A program made the translations under genes and the position numbers. The notes beneath the pieces are model-generated. The model was given only the letters and a program-made list of their open reading frames with translations, ran no database searches and was not told where the DNA came from. 64,000 nt of DNA from Polytrichum commune (lineage: Eukaryota > Streptophyta > Polytrichopsida > Polytrichales > Polytrichaceae): positions 14,163,001 through 14,227,000 of the forward strand of contig OX485807.1 in NCBI GenBank assembly GCA_950295325.1. The letters are read 5' to 3'. Shown one piece after another: positions 50,801-62,579 of the stretch; the stretch's first letter is position 1, and every line of letters starts with the position of its first letter.

Positions 50801-52751
50801 CTGCCAAATGCAACGCTGTCACGCCCTGTAAATAAATAGAACAAGCTCCTGTTGGTAAGGATCCTCTTTTTCCACAATACCCAAATCCACCTAGTTCTGC
50901 TAAAAGTAACAAATGATCAACCCAGTCTAGGACATGACCTAATGGCTACAGCCCCGGTACTCAAGAAGAATTGGTCACTATCAATCGGTAATACAGTGAA
51001 TAGCTACCAATAGCAAATTCTGAGCTAAGGGTTATGTTCAGGTCTCTACACATCTAACCTAATCTGACAGGACACCACATGGATAAGCCTGCATATAAAC
51101 CTGCAAACAAACCAGCTTCTGTCGCATAGCCACATCCACCTAATTCTGCTACAAGTAACAATGATGAACCCAGTCTAGGTCACAATCCGATGGCCACAGA
51201 CCACTACTCAAGAGGAATTGGTCACTGTCAAGCGGTAATACAGTGAAAAGCTACCAATTCCGAAGCAAATTCTGAGCTTAGGGTTACATTCTCATTTCTA
51301 CACATCTAACCTAAGCTCACATGGAACCATTTAAATAAGCAGTCACATGATTGTCCTATTGCAACCATTCCACAAAAAAAGCTTTGTAGATTCACACAAC
51401 AGTAATCACAATTTATCACACGGCAATTGGTCACATCCGCCTAATTCTGCTACAAGTAACGGTGTTGAACCCAGTTTAGGGCATAACCAAACGGCCACAG
51501 ACACAATACTCAAGACGAACTGGTCTCTGTCAATGTGTAACCAATAGCACATTCTGATCTTAGGGTTACGTTCACCCTACACATCTGATCTAAGTTAACA
51601 GGATACCACTGGACACCACAGTCACATGATTTCCTGTTGAATCGATTCCCCAAGGAGTAGTAGATTGCAACAAACAGTAATTGCAATTAATCAGAAAGAA
51701 ATTGGATACTTAAACAAGAAAACGGTAGAACCGTGAGGCTCTGTCCTTTGCTATGAAAGACTACAATTGTAGCTCATTACTTTGCTCACGCCAATCCATG
51801 GCTATTCACTATACCAAACCTTTCTTGGATTTTGTGCACCTTCTTCTCAAATACAGGTCAAGGATTGAAGCTACTCAATTATCACCCGAAATTTTTAAAA
51901 TAAATAATCAAGAACTGCCACATTAACTATAGTTAACTAGATTTCTTTCAATGCATTTTAGGGAGCACTTGTATATATATATAAAAACTATAGTTAACAT
52001 ACACAATACATAAAGTGGACCAAAATAACAAGAACAAGTAACGTCCAAGTGTGAACACAAAGTGGTTAGGAAATTTGCTCTTGAAACGAAGAAGTTGATG
52101 CATAGTCTCTGTCCTACAGACAGAGCCAATAAATAAATAAAGTTTAAAGAATACTCTGTTAGTATGTCCGAGTGCTTAGCTTCGAAGCTTACAAGAAAGG
52201 AATCCTGGGTTCCTGATGATATTCTATCGAACTCAGGATGTTCTCGAACAAACTAACTACACCTGCAAAGTCGAGGTTGTGAATTTCGGATGTCTACCCT
52301 GTAAGCCGCAATGTTTACATCCACAGACTTCCAAAGAAGCGATCGAAGAGTCACATGGCCTGATTGCAAAGCAGGATCTTAATCCTGTGCACAGGTAAAT
52401 GCGATGGGTGTAGAAGAAGAATCCAAGGAGGGAGAAGGAATCGAGCTAGCATCCATCCTCAGAGGGAGGATCAAGCAACCGATCGATGGGTATGGAATGT
52501 CCGTCTCCCTATCTATCTGTCTGTATCCTTACCTCATCGTTGTAGGCATTGATGTCAACATTCCGGTGCTTGAGTAACCCTGATAGAGACGAAATGTTGC
52601 CATCCTCCACACATCGGAAGAGTGTGGCCTGATCCAGCTTCAAGTTCTGCCCAGCATCCTCCGCCAATCCCGCGGCCTCCACTCCCGCTTCGATCTCCTT
52701 TGTCGACACAGCCGCAGCTGGACTGTCCACTCCCACCTCCGATGTGGCCAT
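47870..52751 (-). CDS. Ankyrin-repeat / BTB-POZ protein, 6 exons
   Basis: Probably a protein-interaction adaptor; BTB proteins often serve as substrate receptors for CUL3 ubiquitin ligases, but that role is inferred. Minus-strand exons are 52533-52751, 50564-50825, 49366-49589, 48913-49083, 48561-48615 and 47870-48045. They join in phase to 368 residues with no internal stop. Residues 40-106 form two ankyrin-like units (LDQATLFRCVEDGNISSLSG, then GVTALHLAVYKYEEVRSLEV followed by INFLLAHGAD, with a canonical TALHLA turn). Residues about 211-310 form a BTB fold: EVWSEGKHLNVLKLLLTGAS, FKDASFNVVKAIMHFLYTGK, then LDLLLAAHKYGIKCLTWLCE. A BACK-like helical tail follows (DNWIKLLSAAMECNSDML). The BTB N-terminal half is diverged. 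The start ATG at 52751 opens an Ala/Glu-rich leader. Introns 1 and 2 contain tandem repeats. Confidence 0.87.
48121..48284 (+). repeat. Dispersed repeat copy in intron 5 of the ankyrin/BTB gene
   Basis: The phrases 'gccatgaccatgaaattgtg', 'gaaggccatacc' and 'aactaaatggcaattttcct' follow the same order as in 24503-24662. The copy sits antisense to the gene, between exons 5 and 6. Class unknown. Confidence 0.45.
49604..50012 (+). repeat. ~215-bp tandem duplication in intron 2 of ankyrin/BTB
   Basis: The phrases 'aatggggaagaattgatc', 'gtatacttgaa' and 'catgatgggtt.catcatctct' occur at about 49643, 49686 and 49761, and again at about 49858, 49900 and 49987. The first unit starts just beyond the acceptor of exon 3. 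Divergence is around 15-20 percent by eye. Confidence 0.6.
50885..51600 (+). repeat. Three-copy ~250-300-bp tandem repeat in intron 1 of ankyrin/BTB
   Basis: The phrases 'aattctgctacaagtaac', 'gatggccacag', 'ctcaaga.gaattggtcact' and 'cacatctaacctaa' recur in order, with units starting near 50889, 51138 and 51438. The units differ by substitutions and indels and show no open frame. The array fills most of the 3' part of intron 1. Confidence 0.65.
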
Positions 52752-53371
52752 GCCTCCTACTGTCTGTCTTCTTCCGTTCCTACACGGTGAGAAACTTCCT
52801 CGAATTGCGTCACGTTGCACCAAACTTTTGAACTCAACTTAAGCAGTTCCCCGGCCACTCACAAATTGTCAAGTTGTACGTCCACAGCTCAACTCTGGAG
52901 TCTGAAATACTCTGAAGCGATGATACTCGCAGGACGATAAACTTCGGTGGCATGCAGAAGAGTCGAGTTGAGACCAGATACTGACTCCACTCCCTCGGAA
53001 TTAGTCACATGCATAAAGGACGAAAGATTTTTGTTGCGAGTAAGCCGGTCTACACATAGCCAAAGCACCGTGTCAGAAAAGCGGCAAAGCGGATTGGATC
53101 ACCTCGTCATACCCTAAGTCCATCCACACATGCCACATAATTACATACATCCCACTCCGGTGGGCCCTGTGTCATGAGGTCACGATGACGGACTTCTCAC
53201 GCCAATTTCAGCGGCATCTTCTCTTCCTCACGCAATGTAAGTACACTAGTACAATATGATACAGTAGTCAGTGAGGGTTGCAGCAACATTGAACCTGACA
53301 ACTTCGTCAAGAAGAGAGATCATTGTATTCTAATCCTCTAACTTAATTCGGCAACCACTTGCCGTGGATTT

Positions 53372-53455
53372 GGGCGAACCGACTCATGCACTCGTTCCTT
53401 GTTGGACGCCTAAACCCTTGCCTCCAAGGAACCAGTCTACGGGTTGGTTCGCCCC
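53372..53455 (+). repeat. 80-bp foldback hairpin, copy 2
   Basis: The arms 'gggcgaaccgactcatgcac' continuing 'tcgttccttg' and 'caaggaaccagtctacgggt' continuing 'tggttcgcccc' are inverse repeats around the loop 'cgcctaaacccttgcc'. It is the reverse complement of 38528-38608 with about 10 differences by eye. Two copies in opposite orientation suggest a mobile or structured unit rather than chance. Confidence 0.65.
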
Positions 53456-53525
53456 AGCCCTTGCCGTGGCAGTTGTAAGGGATTTGATTGACTGACGAAT
53501 GTGGGAAAAACTTGAAAACGGTGTC

Positions 53526-54015
53526 AGCGGCTAAGTAAGGATTTACTTGCAGAGTTTTAAAGGATTTGAAAGGTTCACATATCCAGCCTGCAGTTCACGC
53601 ACACAGATGTTGCGGAGATGATCAAGCGCCTCCGAAATGGGGAGTATCCAAGGTGTAATTACAGGGTTTCGTGAACCAGGTACATCATTCCTCATGTAAT
53701 GTACCTTAAGCAAGTTAAGTAACTTAGTCCATGCAGAATGGAGGCACAGGAGTCAGTGACTTGGCGGGGTTTGCAACGAGAGTTCTGAGTGATTTTTTTG
53801 TTATTTATATTATAATTCGGTAACTCGACCACTTGCAACGGCAGTAGTGTAATGGTGACGAGAGAAGTGGTCAAAAATTATTGCAAACAGCCACCACGGC
53901 GGCTAATAAGTTACCTGCAGAGTTTTCAAAGGAAATTGATAGGTTTAACCTTTCAACAATCAACGCACACAGTTCACCTGAGGCACCTCCGGAAACGGGA
54001 GTATCCAAGGTGCGC
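53526..54015 (+). repeat. Direct repeat sharing 'gggagtatccaaggt'
   Basis: Two units (53526-53660 and 53898-54015) share 'cggctaa', 'cctgcagagtttt.aaagga', 'cacgcacacag', 'cctccgaaa' and 'gggagtatccaaggt' in order. A third copy lies at about 63487-63578. Sequences just downstream of the first two units also share 'agtcagtga'. Non-coding, class unknown. Confidence 0.5.
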
Positions 54016-57000
54016 AGTATTTTGCATACCGATGCATCTGTCCTCGTCTTAGAATGTAAGGTACAGTAGTCAGTGAGGAATGGAGCAGCAGATCTAACAA
54101 CTTAGGTAACGAGACTCCAGAGTGACTGTTTCGTAAACTCTTCTTAAGTGTTCGCTGTTCAACTGGCCACATCGGTGAGGAATTTGATGAAATGTTGCAA
54201 ATAGTGCCAAATTCTCTGCAGTGTAATTGAGGATTTCAAAGGTTCGAATCTCCAACATTTCACCAGACGGATCAGAAGCAGCATCGAATATCTCAGCAAC
54301 GGAAGCAAGAAAAACCAACGTCGGACAGGCTGGGGTTTGCTACTTTCCTTGTTCTGGGTGGGCTCTTGTTTGTAAAAATATGTGAAATAAAATGAAACGA
54401 GCCGCTAGGGGCCAAAGGCCTACCGCTGGTGGGAGAAGAAGTCCGCAAGGAAGTTGACAAAGCCGGAAGTTGATGAATTTCAACCTTCGTGCGGACGGAA
54501 AATCATGGGGGACCAACTCCCGAAAAAAATCCCATTAAATTAAAGGATAACTCTAATCTACGAAACTCAATATACGTGCACGTACTTAAATTATATTGTA
54601 GCCTTCTAATCACACTTCTATTATTTAACAAATTGAGCTCATGCACCTTGAGTAACCGATCTGGACGTAATCGCATCCATAAGCATAGAAAACTGCATGA
54701 AGCGGTGATGGATTACTACTATGCTGTAAAAATTCATGCTCCCCATCGCCACAGCCGGGCACAACATGTCAGTATACTTGGCTCCTGCAAATCATGCGAA
54801 AAGTTTATAAATATTAATCTTCTTACCTCAAGTGTGAAGAACCTTGTAGGTTTGGACTTAAAAGATTTTATTTCAGAACTTGTTTCGAAAATTATTATGA
54901 GTTACATATCCTACAAAAAGTAGGCGCAAAGCTAAAAGTGTCCATTTATGGCCCATTTACCTGAGGGTTGATATTTTCCATTTGTAAGGTACTAAAAAAG
55001 AACAACATTACAAAATTATGCATCACCCACAACGTTGATATTATAACCCCAACTCCTAAATGATTGGTACTATAACTCTAAATCTTTGTCACGCCACATA
55101 TTCCACAACAATATAAATGTTTAAAAAAAGAATTCGTATGTTTTGACCAAGAATCGTGCATATCACTTCTATGAGACCACGACCGATCCCATAGTTGAAA
55201 TCGTTGCATACGCCTTATTCAAATTCGTTCGTGTACCTCTTTTCGAACCTCATCATATTAGTTATGCCTTACTTCAACCAAGCTATTGAATTCGACATAT
55301 TAAGTTGTTTGAAGGCTTGTTTGTGTGAGAAAATCAGGGTTGTTGATTTATGACATGAGTAGAGCTTTATTTTTGTTCAGCGCTATAACTTCGTTTAATT
55401 GCTCTTTTAGGATATGCACAATGACAAGCTCTTATGTATGACTCTGAATAGATTGTATCACACGTGTAGGTGCAGCGTAACAATACGCGTTGCAATTGAT
55501 TATTCGCGCAGATGAAACATAACTGATTATGTTGAAACATCTCCCTGGCAAGTGCACAAAAGTAGTTTTCTAGATGAAGTGCTTTTGGAATATGAGGATG
55601 TCATAACAGGCTCCCTTGTATACTAATAGGTCAAATTGAATTGCTCTTGCAAGAGAGTTTTATATAATGTATTGAAATTTCAGTGAAGGAGAACTGGAGT
55701 TGTGAGGTTGAGATGGAATGTGCGTTGAATGTATGTGTTGCATTTCTTTCGTCTGAGAAGTTTTGAAAGTACATTGTAGATCGCAGGAGATATCTTCTCC
55801 ATAGATCCACAAACGTAACTGTGAGTGCAGAATCTATCACAGATTGAAATTACGTTAATTTCAAAAACAGAGACATTGCCAAGAACCACCAAACTGCCTC
55901 TTTGAATGTTTGAGAAACAAAATGCAACAGCAACAGCAATTAGCATGAGCTTTTGAAAAAATTTGTACTACAAAATAAACTTGCAGAGAAGAGCGACGAT
56001 GGAGTAAACCCCATCTTCCCCACAAATCAACGAAACAATGTTGGCCTCCATGCTCGGATGCAGCCAAAGCTGATGAGTCCGAACTCAACATAATTTACAA
56101 AGTCGACATCCGCCATAAATTTAACCTCACAGAAACATAGTAAAACAGTTCTGGCTTATAATATGAGCTCTCGACCTCAAAAAAGCTACTGGAAGTTTTT
56201 TGAAAATATATGTAAATTTGTCAGTATATTACAATGCCATAGTTCTGAGCAAGTCCATCCACATTTTTGTTGTCTATGTCAACTGGAAGTGCTTAGTTTG
56301 ATGAAAATCCCTACATAGAGCAATCAAAAATAAATAAAATTCACATGGGCACTGAACCCTAAATTTTCCACACCAACTTCAAAAAAAGAATGAAGTACAT
56401 TCTGAAAAGATCAATCATGCGTCCAGCACCACTATATTATCATGGTTCTGCCTTCCAACCTACAGAATGCTTGCAGCACTGTAGATAAGTCATAAAATGT
56501 GACATGCTAAGCGCTCTTATAGTGTACAGACTAAATTAAACTTACCTAAGTATTGTTTGTCACAGTGGCAAATAATCAGACCCATTCTTAAGAAAATGCC
56601 TGAAAGTATAGACGTTTAGACCACCCTCTCACTTGTATAATTAAACAATTCAATGGCTTCAGCCTGAACCCTAAACCACTTGAAATCACCATTAATCAAG
56701 GACAAATAATATGTTGAACACTTCTTTGTGAAACCCAATAACTAGTCATACCGGTCCTTGAGATTTGTCTGGGGCCTTGTCTCCAAAAATAAAATTCATT
56801 AGCCCAGGAGGTCCACAATCCTGTTGTAGTAGATCACAGCATCAACAAAATGAAATAAATTACTTACAATGAACATCCTCACAGTGGCTGGACAAATGGC
56901 ATAGCTTGTTCCACCATATACTCCAAATTCCTGTAATACTAACAAATCACACTGAAGGTTTTCCAAATCTGAATATCTACATCTAAATGCAAGGTGCTAC

Positions 57001-57320
57001 CATTTAATCAAACCAGTAATAAAATTTAAAAAAAAACATATGGAACAATTGAACAATCACATGCCAAAGATGAAGAATGTAAAGAAGAGAATCATCACAA
57101 TAAGTGCTACATACATACCAGGATAAGTGAATCATTGCATGGAGAAGGTAAGCACTTAGTGCTTTCAAAAGGACATCCTTATTGATATGTCCTCTACCAC
57201 CCTTTCAATCCTCTGAAGGCATGTCACATACATAAAACACCTGCAAGAAAATTCATTGAGATGTTTACCACCTAACCTCATCCAAGAAGACCATGTAAGA
57301 CATCCAATATTATATAGCAG

Positions 57321-58127
57321 AGTCCAAAAAATTAGCTAAAGCAGGACGCGCCAAAGGCCGCAATGCTGATGTGGAATATAATCTGGCCAAGCAGGTCGAG
57401 AAGCACATATAAATGTTCATTTCCAATATTTTATCCTGCTGTCTCACTGCTAGAATAAAATTGCTCTTGTGAATGCAGGTTGGGGGCAGCAATCCAGAGA
57501 CTAACTAGTCTTTGTTTAGTGCTTAATGAGATGGAGCCTTTGCGTGTCTTCAACCACACGTTTGTACCACGGGAGGTACATGTTTCTGATGACCTGGGTG
57601 ATATGTTTTATGTGGTACAGGGAAATTCACTAGACAGGCAGCTGAAGTTGCAACTGCTGAGTGCTTAAATAGTTTTGAAATCATCTGTATAATTTGTGCA
57701 TTCTGGTTCCATTGATGTGGTTGCAGTACTTGAGGGATCGAGTTGTGAAAAACTTTCGGACATGGTTAGCTAGTATAATTATGGTGGATGGTGATCTTCA
57801 ACGACCATCTGTAGTGGAGGCTGCAGCGACACATGAGCATCTTGTGGAACAACATGTACAGTTGGACCTAACACGAGGTGTGTGGGAGGTTCCCCTAACT
57901 GAGTCCTTTGCACGTCATATGCAAGACTTGCACCCTGATGATCGAGAAGTTGGAGCAGGTGGTGATGTTGTGTGCACAATCACAGATTGGTATGTGGAGA
58001 ACTTGCTAAAAGATGGAAAAGCTTCAGGAGTCATATTCTCTCCCTTGGATAAGTGTTTTAGAAGCACAAGGCCTATTGGACGTGTGGCTGCAGAATCGGT
58101 TGCAGATTTAGCGCAGCTGAAGGCAAT
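57321..58127 (+). pseudogene. Truncated NAP1/HEM gene fragment (SCAR/WAVE complex)
   Basis: NAP1 is a subunit of the SCAR/WAVE regulatory complex that activates ARP2/3 actin nucleation. Three pieces can be read on the plus strand. Piece 1 (57321-about 57412) has KKLAKAGRAKGRNADVEYNL and AKQVEKH, then a stop. Piece 2 (57479-57575) has AAIQRLTSLCLVLNEMEPLR and FNHTFVPRE before a splice donor. Piece 3 (57727-58127) has YLRDRVVKNFRTWL, LVEQHVQLDLTRGV, ITDWYVENLLKDG, CFRSTRPIG and ESVADLAQLKAI. The order matches the plant NAP1 sequence as I remember it, but residues between pieces 1 and 2 are missing and similarity stops abruptly after piece 3. The intron between pieces 2 and 3 is retained, so it is a DNA-level copy, not a retrocopy. 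The full protein is far larger (over 1000 residues), so this is a non-functional fragment. Confidence 0.75.
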
Positions 58128-59624
58128 TATGTTGGAATGTCCCCTGTATAACTTCGTTATAAATAAGTCTCCCTCATTATTTGAGAATGTAGTTCTACAT
58201 AACACTATTTATATCCATAATAATGTTCTATGGAATATTTCTCACATTCGGTCCCACATATCATTGTTATGGATCCAAATAATGTTATGTAGGAAGCTTC
58301 AAGTATTTCTTTTAATTGGACCATCAGGTTGACATTGACGTCTATCTCATAGAGGCGGCCACACTATGTCATTCTAGATAATTAGCTAATTGAAACCATC
58401 ATGATGTATTTCAATCCCATTAGCCTTTTTGGCTTCCTAGACTTCAAAATCAATTTCATTTCATAGACCACTAGGGGATTTAGGATGTTGGATCCAATGC
58501 TCATATATTCATCTAGTTTTGGAAACATGGACAACTCAATTGTTTTGTGAACAATTCTAACTTTACAAAGATGCTTACAATCGGTCAAATCTATCATTAT
58601 GCCATGCTGATTTACTTTGATAAGTTGTTGAATTGGACTACACCAAATATGATATTTAGTGTGACTTTCTATTTGGATGTACATGGTGCTATATCTTTTT
58701 ACTATTGGAATAAATTTTTACCAAGTAAAGATGTCAATGTTCTATAATGTCCCAACCATGAATCTAACATTTGTTGGTAAAATATGAGATGTATAGTGAA
58801 TAGATAAAGCATTGCATAATTCCAAATAGTAAGTCACACTAAATATCATACTTAGTGTAGTGTTTTAGGCAATTTTGGGGGCAATTTTGGGGAGATTTCA
58901 ATTCAGCCTTTACAGAGGGCTTAAATCGTATGCATAGTTGCAACAGGCTGGGACAGGACAGGCCCATACTAGTTCATTTGGATGTTGATTTAATGTGGCC
59001 TATTGGTTGTGCACACCCTCCACATTCTATGCCTCTGAGATGGTTCAGCCCACAGTGGTTCATTGATGCACGGTTAGAACTTAGTGTGGAACATTAATCA
59101 CAATCCTATACCTAGATAACTGAGATGGCAGAACTTTTCAAAGTCAAACTTACTCAAGTATGCTTTCCATTCTGAAAGGCCTGTGACATTCCAATAATTT
59201 CCATAAAGCCCAGCAATCTTGCATACAGGTTGCAGTGTACAGTAGATAAACTAGCCAATGAACGTAGGTACAAAGAAACCCCCAAACCCTTGACCCACCA
59301 CCAACTTGCAATTTACTCATCAAACTGAGTATCCTTTTCTTAAAAAGAATGATATCCTTTGCTGAGTTCCACATCTAAGAATGGCTGTCTTTAGATCTGC
59401 ATTCATTACTTCAGGTATGCCAAAAACAATGCTGTCTGTGTAACCCTCTGGACCAACCTGCTTGCTCCTTTACAAAGTACTCTTCCATATCAAGGAAAAG
59501 ACTCCAATGTGTGACACCAACAAAATAGGAGAATTCCTACTGAAAGGCCCCAAATATTTTAGTGGAAGTTTTCATTAAAATACAGAAAATTACTTTCTGA
59601 TGAGAAATTCTAACCGAAAGGCTC
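58128..59624. other. Spacer between NAP1 and RRP43 fragments
   Basis: Apart from the inverted-repeat element at 58638-58860, no feature was recognised. The left part continues an open frame past the NAP1 similarity (to 58332), but those residues show no family resemblance and are read-through. The right end may contain the 3' UTR of the minus-strand RRP43 copy. Confidence 0.45.
58638..58860. mobile_element. MITE, ~60-bp inverted ends (ctacaccaaatatg family)
   Basis: The left end 'ctacaccaaatatgatattt' continuing 'agtgtgact' is the inverse of the right end 'agtcacactaaatatcatac' continuing 'ttagtgtag'. Weaker pairing extends inward for another 30 bp ('tatttgga'/'tccaaata'). Total length is 223 bp. 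It shares ends with 20704-21006 and its interior with 16125-16290, so it links the two sets into one non-autonomous family. Confidence 0.7.
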
Positions 59625-60743
59625 CTATTCTACTTGCATCCCACTTGTGTCACCATAGACTTTTGCAAGAGCATCATCAAGTATCTCTTGTACTTCTTTG
59701 GACCTCCTTTTTGCCAACATAATGCAATCCTGCATCCAAAAAAAAAATGGTGATGAATCTCATTACTTAGCTAGTCATGCAAGACTTCTGTGCGCGCTTC
59801 CCCGTTATCCTCTAATAAATTTAGAAAAAAGTATAACACAAGATGATACATGTATGCTTGTCTAATCAAGTTCCATTCTACACTGATTACTGACATTTCC
59901 ACCAAAGTATACTGGAGCTGACAGTTGTTAGATGACCAAGGCCTTCCAACACAGACCTTCCACAACCACCACATGCGGGGTATACACAAGGAGATGAACT
60001 ACAAGACAAACCTGGAGAGTTGCAGACGTCGCACTAACAGAACCCCCAGGCTTGAAGAATGAAATAAGCCTCTCTGATGAATCAGTGGCAACTGTAATAG
60101 ATGATTGCAGAAGACTCTCTTCCTCTGCAGACGGATCTGCAAGCAAATGCTTTTTGTGTATCATACATGTGAGTGCAATTGGCGCTGGTTGGAACTGCAA
60201 TTGCTGCTTAGACTTCACAATCCGGTCTTCATCATTCTCTTTCATATCATCCTTGTCCTGCTGTGTACCTCCATTTTTATCATTAAGAGGAATCACCCGA
60301 CCCCCTCCAGACATTGTCACAGCTGGCAGTTGAACTGCAATAATAACAAAATGCATACAGTCAACCCATTAAGCCAATTCTGATTGATCGACCATTAAGT
60401 ATGAACAGGCATACTAGAGCTATATTGAAGCAGCATGCACAAATGACAAGATTAGCATAAACCACATATCATGTACATAATTAATGGACCAATTCTTCCA
60501 AGGAAAAATAAAAAACCATACATTCAATGAGAAAATCCAAGTTTTACAAATTTCATAATTGGCTAGACCTTAGGATACGGAGCTACTGAAGAAGACACAC
60601 TGCTTGAACAATTAGCAAGAGGAAACTCTCAACAGCTGGAAATATTTTTATGGTAACAGGAGCATACGATGGGCCAATGCAGCAACTGCAGCAAGCAATG
60701 CAGCGTCCACCAGTGATCCATCTGCATCCAGACAATAAATATC
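59625..60743 (-). pseudogene. 5'-truncated exosome subunit RRP43 (RNase PH fold)
   Basis: RRP43 (EXOSC8-like) is a catalytically inert RNase PH-type subunit of the RNA exosome ring. Minus-strand exons are 60668-60743, 60012-60334 and 59625-59729. They join in phase to about 167 residues ending at a normal stop. Signature segments are DIYCLDADGSLVDAALLAAV, then LQLPAVTMSGGGRV across an exon join, KKHLLADPSAEEES and RRSKEVQEILDDAL. All fit the C-terminal half of plant RRP43 (about 300 residues in Arabidopsis). The N-terminal half (first RNase PH strands) is not found between 60744 and the next gene copy at 61294, so this copy is truncated. It has no stop or frameshift, so the loss may be recent, or missing exons could lie elsewhere with the locus misassembled. 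Confidence 0.75.
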
Positions 60744-61293
60744 CTGCCAAAACATTGACAAATGCGATAATGAACATAGCATTCTTAAGTGGTATAGCTT
60801 TTTCAGAACAGGTTGTGGAGTCAACTTTGCAATTCATTGCTTCAGTTTGCCTAAACTATGCAATTCATTGTTTTGTTTTGTAACAACAGACACTTCAATA
60901 ATTGCCTGCCATACAAGGATCTAGTACCAAGCAGATAACAAGTTCAAGAAGAAGATTGTGGGTGTGGGCCCTAATTGATACATGATGAACTGCTAACACA
61001 ATACTTGACTTTCGTTGAACAGGTTCCAGTTTCTATCACCAGCCCACCAGAACTATACTCCTACCTTAAAAGGCATATCCTAGGATGTAAAGCTCAGCAA
61101 GTGTGCTCAACCAAAGTTCCAAAAAATGTAACAGCAACATTATGCATCAAAGACATAGCTATGTACATGCACAAAAGTGCTTACAAATTCAGGTATCAAT
61201 TTGTTGTGAAACCATAATAATCTGGAAGATTTGAACAAAGCAGAGTCATGTGGCGCAATACTCCTCACTGGGCTCCTGGTTTGCAAACAATCA

Positions 61294-62343
61294 TCAACCA
61301 ACTTTTTCATCCTCCTCCCACATTTGTTTTTCTAACCTTGCCCGCTCAGCAGCCTGCCGCACCTTCCGCAACGTTAAATCCTCATAGGACCTAAACCCAG
61401 CTCCAACAAGCTTCAGCTCTGCCATCTCTGTATTCACAGGTTTGGTCCCTAAAGGCATGGCAGGTACGACCAGCAGGGGATTGGAAAGGCCACCACACTG
61501 TCTTTCAGTAGCCGCTATCTGTTTAACCACCAACAAATTCCAATCAGAACACCACAATCCAATCCAAACTGAACAAAATATAATAATAATATAATAAAAG
61601 ACATCGCATGCCACTGAAATATTGATCACTTTTTGAAGCCATGACAAGAATGCACTCAATATCACTAACTATTTCAGCTGAGTAGCTGAACCAAGGAGCC
61701 CTACCAGCAAGTTGAAATACAACAAATTCAATACAATAGGAACAATGAGCAAAAGAAATTGCTTCAAAACAGTAGAATAACCACAACTTGACAAATAAAA
61801 CACCTTAAAACACTTATGGGACATGGTACTTACGGCTGCTTCTTTGGAACTCATCACAATTAGTGCCGAGGATTTCTTCTTCGACTTGCTTTGTCGGAGG
61901 GCTATATCTTCTACTTGACCAAATTCCTCAAAGATCTCCCTCAACCTGGCTGCTGAATACCCACCCCCACCACCTTCCAAGCATGTCCAAGATGCCGTTA
62001 GGGTCTTCTCCATTTCAGAAGCACTAGCAGCTGGAACCTGGGCAGAGGCCTGCGGTTTTGCAAATTCAAAAGAGGGAGATTCTCCGTTCCTCTTTTTCGC
62101 CTGAGCTTTCCGAATTCTTGCAATTTCAGTTTTTAATCGAACAGATGCTTGTTCCTCCTCAACTTTGAATTTTCTGTCAAGTTCATGTGCACGCTCCTTC
62201 TCTTTTAAATCATTTAGCATCTTCCGCCGTTTCTCACTCTGTTTGTTTTCCTTCTCGAAGCGCTCCTTCCTGACCCGAAGCAGCTCATCGAATGCAGCTC
62301 GAGCCTTCTCATCATTAAGTATTTCATAAGCCTTTTGCAACTT
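61294..62343 (-). pseudogene. DNAJC17-like J-protein/RRM, lacking the HPD half of the J domain
   Basis: DNAJC17-type proteins couple a J domain to an RRM and act with the spliceosome. Minus-strand exons are 61834-62343 and 61294-61518, joined in phase for 245 residues. The first begins in J-domain helix III (AYEILNDEKARAAFDELL), followed by a long charged coiled coil (KRRKMLNDLKEKERAHELDR onward). Next is an RRM-like part (TASWTCLEGGGGGYSAARL, then REIFEEFGQVEDIALR, then SSALIVMSS) and the family tail ending RQAAERARLEKQMWEEDEKV. The HPD motif and helices I-II should precede this exon, but I could not find them up to the window end. Upstream DNA instead holds a duplicated 82-bp segment. Either the 5' exons are lost, or the start is rearranged. 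The remaining frame is intact. Confidence 0.75.
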
Positions 62344-62579
62344 CTGGTTTCAAGCTTGCCCTCTGCCTAAAGTGGAAGGATCTATCTAGCTTGCAGTTAT
62401 TTGCGATTCTGGCTTAGTGTGTGAATTGCAATTTACACAGCTCCTGTCGCAAACATGCGCATCGTAAACCCCAATCGACTCTAGTCCGTTTCTAAATGCA
62501 TCTTCTAATTATGCCTCCACTGACGCAGAAACCTCCACAGAATCCAATCCGAACTGAAAAAAATAACCCTAACAATCAT

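Larger units (their letters stand above)
52752..57310. other. Spacer with diverged repeats
   Basis: The first 300 bases likely contain the leader and promoter of the ankyrin/BTB gene. Beyond the hairpin at 53372-53455 and two copies of a repeat at 53526-53660 and 53898-54015, I see no gene. A 144-codon open frame at 54489-54923 has no recognisable motif. Low-complexity AT-rich DNA dominates 54.5-57.3 kb. Confidence 0.45.

Noticed and set aside
52155-52205. tRNA-Ser-like string 'tatgtccgagtgcttag'
   Set aside because: The A-box-like text is good, but no B box, anticodon stem or acceptor stem follows; at most a relic in intron 1 of the ankyrin/BTB gene.
54489-54923. 144-codon open frame on the plus strand
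   Set aside because: Composition is AT-driven, there is no recognisable motif or exon context, and it lies in a repeat-rich spacer; likely chance.
59150-59480. Possible Copia reverse-transcriptase scrap (ADLKTAIL-like text)
   Set aside because: Only a few residues fit, the expected neighbouring motifs are out of order or missing, and the frame is broken.
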